Shown piece after piece: positions 28,601-35,791 of a stretch of 36,059 nucleotides of DNA. Position 1 is the stretch's first letter, and each line of letters starts with the position of its first letter. A program made the position numbers and the translations under genes. This stretch comes from an uncultured Collinsella sp. (lineage in GTDB: Bacteria > Actinomycetota > Coriobacteriia > Coriobacteriales > Coriobacteriaceae), in contig CABSMZ010000003.1 in the NCBI GenBank assembly GCA_902478875.1, positions 1-36,059 of the forward strand, read 5' to 3'. The notes below the pieces were generated by a model. That model was not told the origin of the DNA, did no database searches, and saw nothing but the letters and a program-made list of their open reading frames with translations.

Positions 28601-29077
28601 GCCCGCGACGCGCTCGAGAAGACCCCGGTGGTCCCGGTCGAGAATCCGACTAAGAAGCAGCTCAAGGCCCTGGTCAAGCAGGCGAAGGAGACTGACACCA
28701 GGGGCAAGACGGCCGAGTCTGTCAAGGCCCTGACGGATGCCATTACCTACGCCGAGGACGTCTTGGGTGATGAGAATGCTTCCGACACCCAGATCCAGGC
28801 GGCCTATAGCCAGCTCAAGCTGGCCATTGAGAGCCTCAAGGATGCCGATTCCGGCAACCAGGGCGGCTCGGGCAACCAGGGTTCCGGCAATGGCTCGAAC
28901 GGCGGCAACCAGGCGGGCAAGCCCGCAGGCGACAAGGCCCAGGGCAGCAAGAAGAACGGTTCGGCGATTCCCAATACCGGAGACCAGACGGCGGCGACCG
29001 TCGCGACCGTCGGTGGTCTTGGCGCCATCATCGCCGCGATCGGCGCTTTCTTCCATCGTCGCAGCAAGGCTAAGTAG
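22664..29077 (+). CDS. Wall-anchored multidomain GH31 glycosidase, candidate mucin alpha-N-acetylgalactosaminidase
   Basis: This is an exported enzyme of 2137 residues. It has a signal peptide (cleavage near AIA-TP, residue 35) and a GH31 catalytic region to about residue 820. D480 in TLKTDVAWVG is the likely nucleophile and D531 in WTGDQYGGNW the likely acid/base. Then come FN3 (968-1047), an F5/8C/CBM32-like module (1060-1190) and a dockerin-like repeat with DLNDNGVYDVYD (about 1205-1265). A cohesin-like module (1270-1408), a second discoidin-like module (1414-1580) and a Big-type domain (1582-1673) follow. The rest is FIVAR (1675-1742), CBM32 (1747-1908), two FIVARs (1913-2059), a Gly/Asn linker and the sortase signal IPNTGD (2102), a membrane helix and RRSKAK. 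The motif context and modules resemble GH31 alpha-GalNAcases acting on mucin O-glycans; alpha-glucosidase or transglycosidase activity is the alternative. AAAGGAG precedes the start. Confidence 0.88.
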   Translation: MRRNSIFTKRWVKGSAVLVATAATLVFANPQQAIATPLKGVDSATVSQSASNVVDIDFADGIKGRITFLEDGIFRYNVDPKGEFSEYATPRSKSHTAKIQAQPDTSDTYSKPSATVADKGDTIEITGGKATVILDKATGKMSIKSGDRVVVSESASLDLDKKGTVQTLAKEKSENFFGGGTQNGRFLHTNQTIAISNTNNWTDGGVASPNPFYWTSDGYGVLRNTFAEGSYDFGSTDSSTVTTLHSENEFDAYYFVATNEGASNVATEMLQDYYKVTGNPVLLPEYGFYLGHLNAYNRDGWSTTSGQKKWETKGSKSSSEKGDVKYESGMSTGYKLDGTLAAETLNGEGPTVDTENMKATDFDRQFSARQVIDDYEDSDMPLGWFLPNDGYGAGYGQNGYYKTGGVNSDGASSADRLNAVRANVDNLKKFTEYANSKGVSTGLWTQSNLEPDSNPETPWHLLRDFDAEVKTGGITTLKTDVAWVGSGYSFGLNGIKTAYDTVTTGANKRPNIITLDGWAGTQRFGGIWTGDQYGGNWEYIRFHIPTYIGQSLSGNPNIGSDMDGIFGGDPIISARDYQWKTFTPSMLDMDGWGTYRKSPMTHGDPYTGISRFYLKLKAQLMPYIYTSAASAANIDTGNGDAGLPMIRAMLLSDNSEYAASTSTQYQYMFGENFLVAPVYQDTQADENGNDIRNGIYLPNYGTDENPTIWIDYFSGKQYRGGQVLNNYEAPLWKLPLFVKANAIVPMYAENNNPEAVSDTNTKGTDRSQRIVEFFATEGDGTFTQYEDDGSSIENNTTEDDSYGTIDNISYGEHVSTVYRSKAAGGTATFTAEASQGGYNGYDSNRTTTFVANVSAKPMSVVAKNGGSALNVVEVDSQETFDTATPEAGQAVYFYSETPNLNHYGSDADGTEAERGESFNNTKITTNPKVYVKFAKTDVAAAAQTLELGGFVNADATLTADRLNESLSAPTNLAAPEDVTTPTSIKLTWGKVDGATSYDLKVDGTVFAVGDAAEFTHTDLAYNSKHTYQIRSRNAEGYSAWSDVLEANSALDPWRNVPDAEQITWEGSLYGSHKAELAFDHEFQSGDGGFHSGGNDLGKALTVDYGRAYKLDKLEYYPRDDAGNGTVTKMRVETSLDGVHWTSQEVDWARSADCKTVAFDGTVAARYVRMTPLASVGNFFSASEIAIYKTDGTDGFAVGSNLNKATISDGDYSNMKNYLGLENREPDTPTFGSQIRDHFADLNDNGVYDVYDYSFTMAGLDGGTKQKGKVAGSLAVIPSKTEVEAGDEITVDVYAADAKNVNALGALVNFKSDQFEFVSESIAQDGSTAGMENLSREKVQFADRTQTINLAFANRGDGKLYNGTGAVASFKLKAKTAGKVELPSTSWLIGPACDALEFASDGTVTMPDVPQPTAAEYGQDAFNITMTNDELTTDDGTNVEKLIQQKSYNALFDNNEGDNGFEFLWNWSGNWDSEGKLPSYVKLPTTMTFAFKTPSKLDSVEVVNRNGGNGTVQKIKAVVTFEDGSTQEFAGGEYDSFLARYAFDLSAENKGKKATKVEVTPLEASGDQMLTLREVNFNYTQGVEAIEGVELGKNQTEFFEGDITPVDAKATPESAGYPYVTVESSDPSVVSVSAVQAGDSVSYYLRANKAGKAKITVASVLDPSKTASYEVEVKAGVDTSALVAALSKAAGYSESVYTKDSYAALTTAVEAAQKLLDSGQGSYSKKDVADATAKIEKAIDGLKMRPVDEKILINTPENRKNVKVAGFSSEADYEGSNAVNALDGDERTLWHSDWAHGTGMPQYLSVDLGRDYDLTDVTFLPRQDGGTNGDIFEAEILVSDTADGYEKGTAASMGTFAFDNDGRVLTDRGDWKQMSFGAARGRYVTVKVIHAGGGDVDAYCSMAELKFYGTAVPDPVAKDDLTAAIEKVDAELAAGDLKAGDYTEASWTALENALASARAILSDEDATQDEVDQALRALESARDALEKTPVVPVENPTKKQLKALVKQAKETDTRGKTAESVKALTDAITYAEDVLGDENASDTQIQAAYSQLKLAIESLKDADSGNQGGSGNQGSGNGSNGGNQAGKPAGDKAQGSKKNGSAIPNTGDQTAATVATVGGLGAIIAAIGAFFHRRSKAK

Positions 29078-29096
29078 CCCCAGCAACAGCTAAGCA

Positions 29097-29139
29097 AGCG
29101 TGCCCGCCGTCCCACCCAAGGACGGTGGGCACGCTTTTT
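29097..29139 (+). terminator. Terminator of the GH31 gene
   Basis: A 16-bp stem (29097-29112 with 29120-29135, one G-T pair) with a seven-base loop runs into T5. Confidence 0.93.
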
Positions 29140-29222
29140 GAATGTAGGCAGAAAGCTCCGACCCTTCGGCCTTAATCTCGCAAAGCGTTCCGTCTCCCGC
29201 CGAACACATCAGCATCGGCGGC

Positions 29223-29228
29223 TATACT
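29223..29228 (+). promoter_or_regulatory. Candidate -10 of the purE promoter
   Basis: TATACT lies 66 bases before the purE ATG, the same -10 sequence as in the purA and tRNA promoters. The -35 region is weak. Confidence 0.4.
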
Positions 29229-29294
29229 TGAATTATTTGCAGTTAAGGGTCGCGGATTGGCCGCGTCACCGCTCTCAACAGGAGGTCTTTGTTT

Positions 29295-29759
29295 ATGGCA
29301 GATCAAAAGCCGGTTGTCGGGATCATCATGGGCTCCAAGTCCGATCTGGGTGTTATGGAAGGCTGCACCGCCGAGCTCAAGGCGCTCGGTGTGCCCTATG
29401 AGCTCGTCATTGCGAGCGCACACCGCACACCGGCGAAGGTCCACGAGTGGGCTTCGACTGCTGCCGATCGCGGTATCAAAGTGATTATCGCCGCCGCCGG
29501 CAAGGCCGCTCACCTGGGTGGTGTCGTGGCCGCCTTTACGCCGCTGCCGGTTATCGGCGTACCTATGAAGACGAGTGACCTGGGCGGTATGGATTCGCTG
29601 CTGTCGATGGTGCAGATGCCTTCGGGCGTGCCCGTGGCCTGCGTTGCCATCAACGGCGCCAAGAACGCCGCCATCTATGCCACACAGATTCTGGGTGCTT
29701 GCGACCCCGAGTACCGCAAGGTTATCGAGAAGATGAAGCAGGAGATGGCTGACGCCTAA
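29295..29759 (+). CDS. purE: N5-carboxyaminoimidazole ribonucleotide mutase
   Basis: PurE moves the carboxyl group of N5-CAIR to make CAIR in purine synthesis. The 154-residue protein has the class I signatures GIIMGSKSDLGVMEG and IASAHRTPAKVHEWA, the AAAGKAAHLGGVVAA loop, and PVIGVPMKTSDLGGMDSLLS. ATG 29295 is preceded by AGGAGG; an upstream in-frame TTG is less likely. purK, the usual partner, is not next to it. The sortase gene starts 35 bp downstream, so the two may share a transcript. Confidence 0.96.
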   Translation: MADQKPVVGIIMGSKSDLGVMEGCTAELKALGVPYELVIASAHRTPAKVHEWASTAADRGIKVIIAAAGKAAHLGGVVAAFTPLPVIGVPMKTSDLGGMDSLLSMVQMPSGVPVACVAINGAKNAAIYATQILGACDPEYRKVIEKMKQEMADA

Positions 29760-29794
29760 ACGTCCCGCCGTTTCACCGCAGTATAAGGAGAGCC

Positions 29795-30793
29795 ATGTCC
29801 GATTATCAGGGAAAACGATTCAAGGCTTCTCAGATTCCCGATCCGTCGAAGCCGGGTGCTGCCCGTGCGGCACAGCAGGGTCGGACATCCTCTCCTCAGC
29901 AGCCGCGCGCGCCGCGCCCCGTGACACCGGCGACGCATCGTCGACAGGACGCGCCGGCCGCATATCGTCCTTCGTCTTATAGCTCCGCTAAGAAGCCGCC
30001 CCGGTCTTCATCGCATGCCGCGCCGTCGGATCGCACCGAGCCGCCGCGCAAAAAGCGCCACTCCATTATTCCCATTCTGCTCATCATCATCGGTATCGGT
30101 CTGATTGTCGCCGCCGCCGCTATTTTTATTAATGCCCAGATTGGCTATAAGCAGGCGAGCGATTCGTATCAGAAAATCGAGAAGCAATATGTAAGCGATA
30201 AGGACGCCAGCGGCGTGCCGATTATCGACTTTGATGCGCTTGCTCAGACGAACCCCGAGATTGTGGGTTGGATTTACGTGCCGGGAACCAACATCAACTA
30301 TCCCGTGGTGCAGACCAACAACAACTCCAAATACCTCAACACGCTGTTCGATGGCACGTCTAACGCCTCGGGTGCCATCTTCTTGGATAGCGATGACACC
30401 GCGCCGGGAATGGTCGACCAGCAGACCACGATCTACGGCCACCATATGAACGATGGGTCGATGTTCAACGTGATTTCGGATACGACTGACCAGGCAACGT
30501 TCGATAGCATTGAATATGTGTACTACATCACGCGCGATGCGACGTATAAGTTGCGTCCGCTGGCGACCAAGGTGGTCGAGGACACGTATGCCAAGGCGCG
30601 CACGACCAATTTTGAGGGCGACGACGGACTCAAGAACTACCTGTCCGAGATGCTCGACGGCGCTTCTGCCGTGGCGAGTGATGCCACCGATCGTGCCGCT
30701 TCGGCAACTAAGGTTGTAACGCTTGTGACCTGTCGTTCGCTGTCGCTGAGCAACACACGCGCCGTCATGGTGCTCACGCCGGTCGAGGAATAG
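29795..30793 (+). CDS. Class B sortase
   Basis: Sortases cut a C-terminal sorting signal and join the protein to peptidoglycan or to pili. The 332-residue protein has a disordered, Pro/Ser/Arg-rich cytoplasmic region (1-88) and one membrane helix (IIPILLIIIGIGLIVAAAAIF, about 90-110). The outside catalytic domain follows. NPEIVGWIYVPGTNINYPVV is the typical class B entry. Catalytic residues are H216 (TIYGHHM), C313 (LVTCRS) and R322 (SNTRAVM). The 88-residue cytoplasmic region is unusually long. AAGGAGA precedes the ATG. It lies close to the GH31 surface protein with an IPNTG signal, but whether that is its substrate is unknown. Confidence 0.92.
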   Translation: MSDYQGKRFKASQIPDPSKPGAARAAQQGRTSSPQQPRAPRPVTPATHRRQDAPAAYRPSSYSSAKKPPRSSSHAAPSDRTEPPRKKRHSIIPILLIIIGIGLIVAAAAIFINAQIGYKQASDSYQKIEKQYVSDKDASGVPIIDFDALAQTNPEIVGWIYVPGTNINYPVVQTNNNSKYLNTLFDGTSNASGAIFLDSDDTAPGMVDQQTTIYGHHMNDGSMFNVISDTTDQATFDSIEYVYYITRDATYKLRPLATKVVEDTYAKARTTNFEGDDGLKNYLSEMLDGASAVASDATDRAASATKVVTLVTCRSLSLSNTRAVMVLTPVEE

Positions 30794-30796
30794 ATA

Positions 30797-31246
30797 ATGG
30801 GCTACTCAATGACGGTGAAAGGGGAAATGATGCTCGAGAATGGCAAAACGATGCCTTCGGTTGATGCTTGGCTGCGCGAGGCCAAGGCCGATGCTTCGGC
30901 GGCAGGCTGTGGGATGTATCTGACGCATAACGGCGTGGTGCGCGCGACGCCCAAGTCCGAGGTCCGCGGGATCGAAGCCGATGGCGTAGCTCCCGGACGC
31001 AGGGTGGGCGGCATGGTGTTCGGCTTCGATGCTCAGAAAGTGCAGGCTGCTATCGAGGCCACGCGCGCGATGCCAGGTATCGGCTATGTGCGCGTGTGGT
31101 TGGCAAGCGGCGAGCTTGCCGTAGGTGACGACATCATGCTCGTGCTCATCGGCGGGGACATTCGCCCGCACGTGGTCGATGCGCTGCAGGCGCTCGTTGG
31201 CACCATCAAGAATGAATGCGTGAGTGAGGTCGAGCGCGAGGCGTAG
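30797..31246 (+). CDS. MoaE-like protein
   Basis: The 149-residue product resembles proteins labelled as molybdopterin synthase large subunit (MoaE) in Coriobacteriia. The C-terminal half, VRVWLASGELAVGDDIML with GGDIRPHVVDALQALVGTIK, follows the MoaE strand-helix pattern. However, the Lys-Lys-Glu motif that forms the active site in true MoaE is not visible, so the function is doubtful. No moaD or other molybdopterin genes are nearby. ATG 30797 has GAGGA seven bases upstream and lies three bases after the sortase stop; ATG 30827 or 30830 behind AAAGGGG is an alternative. It is probably co-transcribed with the sortase. Confidence 0.6.
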   Translation: MGYSMTVKGEMMLENGKTMPSVDAWLREAKADASAAGCGMYLTHNGVVRATPKSEVRGIEADGVAPGRRVGGMVFGFDAQKVQAAIEATRAMPGIGYVRVWLASGELAVGDDIMLVLIGGDIRPHVVDALQALVGTIKNECVSEVEREA

Positions 31247-31276
31247 AGGCTTGCGTCGATAGAAGGCTCGTTTATA

Positions 31277-31315
31277 AAAATGCCCGCCGGTACGTGTGAT
31301 ACCGGCGGGCATTTT
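31277..31315. terminator. Bidirectional terminator between convergent genes
   Basis: A perfect 16-bp stem (31277-31292 with 31300-31315) with A4 on one side and T4 on the other lies between the MoaE-like gene and the convergent membrane-protein gene. Confidence 0.92.
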
Positions 31316-31336
31316 GCGTTTTGGGCGCGGTTGGCG

Positions 31337-32566
31337 CTACACGCGCGTCGCATCCTTGGGGCTCATGGTCATGCTCTGGAAGCGATTCTCCATAAAGTCA
31401 TTATCGAAGTACTTGCCGTAGAACTGCGCAACGGGAATATCCGGTTCCGTGCCGTTGACGCGCTGATACCAATAATCGAGCGACTGCAGCGTCATAACGC
31501 CATCGACCAGCATAATGATGGTGAAGATGACGGTAGCCGAGTAGCGGCTCTTCCACGGAATCATGTTGATGAGCTTGAGCAGCCTCGGCAGCAGCAGCTT
31601 GATCCAGATGAGGCCACCCAGGCCCCACAGGCAGGCGAAGCCCGTGCAGGTACGTCCGCCGGTAAGGACGGCGAGCGGATCGGGCATGCCAAAGAGCTTC
31701 ATATGCGAGTAGCTCCACGAGACCACGCCAAACGAGGTCTGCATAAACCAGCCCACGAACACCTCAAAGCTTGCGCCGAGCAGCGCGCTCACCAAAAAGA
31801 TAATGATGGGGTTCTTTTTGTAGAAGCGGTTGAGCACCATGGTCATGAGCACGGCGCCAAATCCGTAGATGGGGCTGAAGGGGCCAAACAGCATGCCGGC
31901 GCGGTTCTGGTAGACGCCCGGGTCGTCGACCGTCATGTGCCAGATGTCCTCGGCGATCAGGCCGAGTATACAGCAGACAAAGAATACCCAGAACAGGTTG
32001 AAGTAGTTGAGCTTGATGTAGCCTTCGCCGGTTTCATCGCGCCCGAGCATGCCCTCGGCGGCGGCGTCGCGATCGAGCATTTCCTGCAGGCGGCGCTGCA
32101 GCTCGCGCTCCTGGCGCAGCGTGGGGTCGACGGTGGCCGAAAGCGCGACGAGGATGCCGAGCTGGATGGCAGGGCGCAGCAAGAAGGGCCCGATGCCCTG
32201 GAGCATCACGTCAACCAAAAGCTCGACGACGGTAAACGCGATAAGGATATAGGACAGACGGGCAGCGTTGCGGCGCTGGTTTTTGATAAGGTCCAGGCCA
32301 AAGATAATCAGGATGACGGCGCTTGCCGCAGAGAGCATGATGCCGGCGACGATAAGGCCGACCGCGACGAGTGTGTTGTCGCCGAGCTTGGCGGCGGCGT
32401 TGCCATTGATGAGCGCGGTGATGACCTGCCACATAAAGGCGCCGACCGAGGGGAGCGTGCCCACGCCGGACAGGATGCACAGGACGGCGTACACCTTAAT
32501 GATGAGGGGGATCTTCTTGACCTCCGTGGCGCTGGGGACGCTGGGGTCGAGTTCGTTTCGATCCAT
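31337..32566 (-). CDS. CmpB-like (putative ABC transporter type IV) membrane protein
   Basis: The 409-residue product is a polytopic membrane protein. The N-terminal half has about five hydrophobic helices and a charged linker (RQERELQRRLQEMLDRDAAAE). The C-terminal half has GMLFGPFSPIYGFGAVLMT, FYKKNPIIIFLVSALLGASFE and YSHMKLFGM. This pattern is typical of the putative ABC-transporter type IV / CmpB family (PF06541), whose transport role is unproven. The start at 32566 is set by AAAGG six bases upstream; the open frame to 32743 is noncoding-like. No ATPase partner is adjacent. It lies alone on the minus strand, divergent from purF. Confidence 0.8.
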   Translation of the reverse strand: MDRNELDPSVPSATEVKKIPLIIKVYAVLCILSGVGTLPSVGAFMWQVITALINGNAAAKLGDNTLVAVGLIVAGIMLSAASAVILIIFGLDLIKNQRRNAARLSYILIAFTVVELLVDVMLQGIGPFLLRPAIQLGILVALSATVDPTLRQERELQRRLQEMLDRDAAAEGMLGRDETGEGYIKLNYFNLFWVFFVCCILGLIAEDIWHMTVDDPGVYQNRAGMLFGPFSPIYGFGAVLMTMVLNRFYKKNPIIIFLVSALLGASFEVFVGWFMQTSFGVVSWSYSHMKLFGMPDPLAVLTGGRTCTGFACLWGLGGLIWIKLLLPRLLKLINMIPWKSRYSATVIFTIIMLVDGVMTLQSLDYWYQRVNGTEPDIPVAQFYGKYFDNDFMENRFQSMTMSPKDATRV

Positions 32567-32813
32567 ACATAACCTTTCTCGTTTTGCTGTAGGTACAAGG
32601 ATACGCCGCCGACCTGCCAAAAGACAGGACGAACGTCCCGATTGCAACAATGCAAGCCCTAACGGCGGGCGAGACACGTCGCAACGAAAGCATGCGGGAT
32701 CGTCGGCCCCGAGGCGGTTGCCCAATAAAATGTTTGGCTGCAAAACGGATTATAAGCTCGGTGGGCTTTTAAAAAGCGCTGTTCATGCGCGGGAGTGCTT
32801 GTCTTGCCGTGCG

Positions 32814-32819
32814 TATAAT
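32814..32819 (+). promoter_or_regulatory. -10 box of the purF promoter
   Basis: A perfect TATAAT lies 41 bases before the purF ATG. The -35 region is poor, which suggests activator dependence. The rest of the 294-bp divergent gap (32567-32860) shows no gene and no clear riboswitch. Confidence 0.6.
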
Positions 32820-32860
32820 AGGGCAGGTAACGCCAAATAACGAGGCTCTGAGGGGATGCC

Positions 32861-34531
32861 ATGTCTCAAGAAACCATCCACGCGGCCGAGCGCGCCGCGG
32901 GACAGGTGAAGACCATGTCGACGTATGATCCGGACTCCGACCAGCTGCATGAGGAATGCGGCATTTTTGGTGTGTGGGCGCCCGATCGCGATGTGGCTCG
33001 ACTGACGTACTTTGGTCTGCGCGCGCTGCAGCATCGCGGCCAGGAATCGGCGGGAATCGCCGTGGGCGACGGCGGCACGGTTATGGTTCGCAAAGACCTG
33101 GGACTGCTCGATCGCGTGTTCTCCAACGCCGACCTGTCGACGCTCTCCGGTCAGCTGGCCGTGGGCCACGTGCGCTATGGCACTGCCGGTGCCAAGAGCT
33201 GGGAAGCCTCGCAGCCGCATCTTTCTACCATCAACAGCGTCATTATCGCGCTTGCTCACAACGGCACTCTGGTCAACACCGACGAGCTGCGCCGCCAGCT
33301 AATCGAGCTGGGCGTGCCGTTCCTCTCCAATTCGGATTCCGAGGTCGCGACCAAGCTTATCGGCTACTTTACCCAGCGTACGGGCCACCTGCGCGAGGGC
33401 ATTCGCAAGACCATGGAGCTTGTGCGCGGCGGCTACGCCATGACGCTCATCAACGAGCAGGCGCTCTACGCCTTCCGCGATCCGCACGGCATTCGCCCGC
33501 TCGTGCTGGGCAAGCTGGTGGACGAGGGTCTGGACCAAGCCGATGCCGCATCCGTTTCGCAGCTGCCCTCGCAAGACGGCGCCGCGACGGTCGACTCCGC
33601 CGTCCATGTCACGCGCGCCGGCGGCTGGGTCGTTGCTTCCGAGACCTGCGCACTTGACATTGTGGGTGCCGAGTACGTTCGCGACGTCCGTCCCGGCGAG
33701 ATCTTGCGCATCAGCGCCGAGGGTCTGGTATCCGAGCAGGGCGTGCCTGCAGCTGAAGAGCCCGCCAACTGCATCTTTGAGCAGGTCTACTTTGCCCGCC
33801 CCGACTCCATCATGAACGGCAAGAGCGTCTATGCCTGCCGTTACGACATGGGTCGTCAGCTGGCACATGAGGAGCCCGTCGAGGCCGACCTGGTCATCGG
33901 CGTGCCCGACTCCGGCCTGCCGCCCGCGGAGGGCTATTCGCACGAGAGCGGCATTCCCTTTGGCGAGGGCCTCATCAAGAACCGCTACGTGGGCCGTACG
34001 TTTATCGAGCCTACGCAGGAGTTGCGCGCCATGGGCGTGCGCATGAAGCTCAATCCGCTGCGCGACAACATCGAGGGCAAGCGCCTGGTCGTCATCGACG
34101 ACTCCATCGTGCGTGGCACCACCATGGTGCAGCTCGTCAAGATGCTGCGCAACGCTGGCGCCAAGGAGATTCATATCCGCATCAACTCGCCCGAGGTCAT
34201 CTGGCCGTGCTTCTACGGTATCGATACCGACGTACAGTCGCAGCTTATCAGCGCCAACAAGACGGTCGACGAGATTTGCGAGTATATCGGCGCCGATTCG
34301 CTGGCCTTCCTTTCGGTCGAGGGCCTGCTGAAGGTCATGCCCAAGGGCGGTTACTGCGATGCGTGCTTTACCGGCCGCTACCCCGTGGCGATTCCCGAGA
34401 GCTTTGGCCGCGACAAGTTTATGGAGGGCTTTAAGCCCCGCAACCTGGATAAGCCGCTGCACTTTGACGACGACGCCGTGGTCGAGAAATACGACGACCG
34501 CAGCTGGGAAGAGAAGCACGGCGAGGCCTAA
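32861..34531 (+). CDS. purF: Amidophosphoribosyltransferase
   Basis: PurF makes phosphoribosylamine from PRPP and glutamine, the first step of purine synthesis. The 556-residue protein carries C33 in HEECGIFGVW, which becomes the N-terminal nucleophile after removal of a 32-residue propeptide. GLRALQHRGQESAGIA and VGHVRYGTAG belong to the glutaminase domain. VVIDDSIVRGTTM is the PRPP-binding loop. Cysteines in the C-terminal part (WPCFYGID, GGYCDACFTG) fit the iron-sulfur form of PurF. GAGGGGA precedes ATG 32861; ATG 32915 is an alternative giving a shorter propeptide. Confidence 0.96.
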   Translation: MSQETIHAAERAAGQVKTMSTYDPDSDQLHEECGIFGVWAPDRDVARLTYFGLRALQHRGQESAGIAVGDGGTVMVRKDLGLLDRVFSNADLSTLSGQLAVGHVRYGTAGAKSWEASQPHLSTINSVIIALAHNGTLVNTDELRRQLIELGVPFLSNSDSEVATKLIGYFTQRTGHLREGIRKTMELVRGGYAMTLINEQALYAFRDPHGIRPLVLGKLVDEGLDQADAASVSQLPSQDGAATVDSAVHVTRAGGWVVASETCALDIVGAEYVRDVRPGEILRISAEGLVSEQGVPAAEEPANCIFEQVYFARPDSIMNGKSVYACRYDMGRQLAHEEPVEADLVIGVPDSGLPPAEGYSHESGIPFGEGLIKNRYVGRTFIEPTQELRAMGVRMKLNPLRDNIEGKRLVVIDDSIVRGTTMVQLVKMLRNAGAKEIHIRINSPEVIWPCFYGIDTDVQSQLISANKTVDEICEYIGADSLAFLSVEGLLKVMPKGGYCDACFTGRYPVAIPESFGRDKFMEGFKPRNLDKPLHFDDDAVVEKYDDRSWEEKHGEA

Positions 34532-34558
34532 AACCTGCCATGTAGGGACAGGTTCATT
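34532..34558 (+). other. Weak hairpin after purF
   Basis: AACCTG (34532-34537) and CAGGTT (34549-34554) form a 6-bp stem followed by CATTTTGG. It may reduce read-through into purM, 156 bp downstream. Confidence 0.35.
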
Positions 34559-34687
34559 TTGGTAGGTTTTACCTGCTGTTTTGTTGATATGACGGCGCGT
34601 GCTGTTATGGCGCGCGCCGAAATGAACGCAACTATGAGCACCGTTTGGCGCCCGCGCGGCGGACGGTAGTGGGAGAGGAAGGCTCAG

Positions 34688-35791
34688 ATGAGCGACAGCA
34701 AGCATGTGACGTATGAGGACGCCGGCGTCGATACCGCCGAGGGCGGCCGCGCCGTCGACGCCATTAAGCAAATGGTTAAGGACACCAACCGTCCCGAGGT
34801 CATCGGCGGTATCGGTGGCTTTGGTGGCTTATTCTCGGCCGCCGCGCTTAAGGATATGGAAGACCCGATTCTGATCAGCGGTACCGACGGCGTGGGCACC
34901 AAACTTGTGCTCGCCCAGATCATGGATCGTCACGAGACGGTGGGCCAGGACCTGGTCGCCATGTGCGTCAACGACATTTTGGCTTCGGGCGCCGAGCCGC
35001 TGTTCTTCCTGGACTACGTTGCCATCGGTCACATCGAGGCCGGGCACATGGCAAAGATCATCAAGGGCGTGGCCGATGGCTGTAAGCTCGCGGGCTGCGC
35101 GCTCGTGGGCGGTGAGATGGCCGAGCACCCCGGCGTCATGGCTCCTGCCGACTACGACCTTGCCGGATTTACCGTGGGCGTTGTCGACCGTCCCAAGATG
35201 CTCGACCCCGCGAACGTCCGCCCCGGCGACGTGATCCTGGGCCTGCCTTCCACTGGCGTGCACTCCAACGGCTACTCGCTCGTGCGCAAGGTCATTGGCG
35301 TCGACGGCATTAAGCCGGGCACGCCCGAGGCCGCCGCTAAGGCCGAGGAGCTGAGCCGTCCGCTCGAGGAACTCGGCGGCGCATCGCTGGCAGACGCCCT
35401 GCTGGCTCCCACGCGCATCTACGTCAAGCCGATTCTGGAGCTGCTGCGCGGCGGCGCCAACGTGCACGCTATCGCCCACATCACTGGCGGCGGTATTACC
35501 GAGAACCTCAACCGCGCGCTTGCCGACGACGTCGACGCCGTGGTCACCCGCAACGGCGCCGAGATGGGTTGGGACGTTCCGCCCGTCATCACCTACGTGT
35601 CGCGCCAGGCCGAGCTCGCGCCCAACGAGGCATGCAAGACCTTCAACATGGGCGTTGGCCTGTGCCTGATCGTCGCCCCCGAGGACGAGGCTGCCGTGAC
35701 CGAGGCCCTGGTCGCGCTGGGCGAGAAGCCGTTCCGCGTGGGCGAGTGCGTCGAGGGCTCCGGTAAGGTCGTGTACTCCGATGAGCGCTAA
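34688..35791 (+). CDS. purM: Phosphoribosylformylglycinamidine cyclo-ligase (AIR synthetase)
   Basis: PurM closes the imidazole ring of FGAM with ATP to give AIR. The 367-residue protein has the family motifs GGIGGFGGLFSAA, ISGTDGVGTKLVLAQ, MCVNDILASGAEPLFFLDY, GGEMAEHPGVM and LPSTGVHSNGYSLVR. GAGAGGAAGG precedes the ATG. Its stop codon overlaps the start of purN by 11 bases, so the pair is translationally coupled. Length is normal to slightly long. Confidence 0.96.
   Translation: MSDSKHVTYEDAGVDTAEGGRAVDAIKQMVKDTNRPEVIGGIGGFGGLFSAAALKDMEDPILISGTDGVGTKLVLAQIMDRHETVGQDLVAMCVNDILASGAEPLFFLDYVAIGHIEAGHMAKIIKGVADGCKLAGCALVGGEMAEHPGVMAPADYDLAGFTVGVVDRPKMLDPANVRPGDVILGLPSTGVHSNGYSLVRKVIGVDGIKPGTPEAAAKAEELSRPLEELGGASLADALLAPTRIYVKPILELLRGGANVHAIAHITGGGITENLNRALADDVDAVVTRNGAEMGWDVPPVITYVSRQAELAPNEACKTFNMGVGLCLIVAPEDEAAVTEALVALGEKPFRVGECVEGSGKVVYSDER

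Noticed and set aside
27431..29086. 551-codon minus-strand frame opposite the end of the GH31 gene
   Set aside because: It is antisense to FIVAR and CBM modules with clear homology on the plus strand; there is no start signal.
31280..32572. 430-codon plus-strand frame opposite the CmpB-like gene
   Set aside because: His/Asp/Glu-rich composition typical of an antisense frame, and it starts inside a terminator hairpin.
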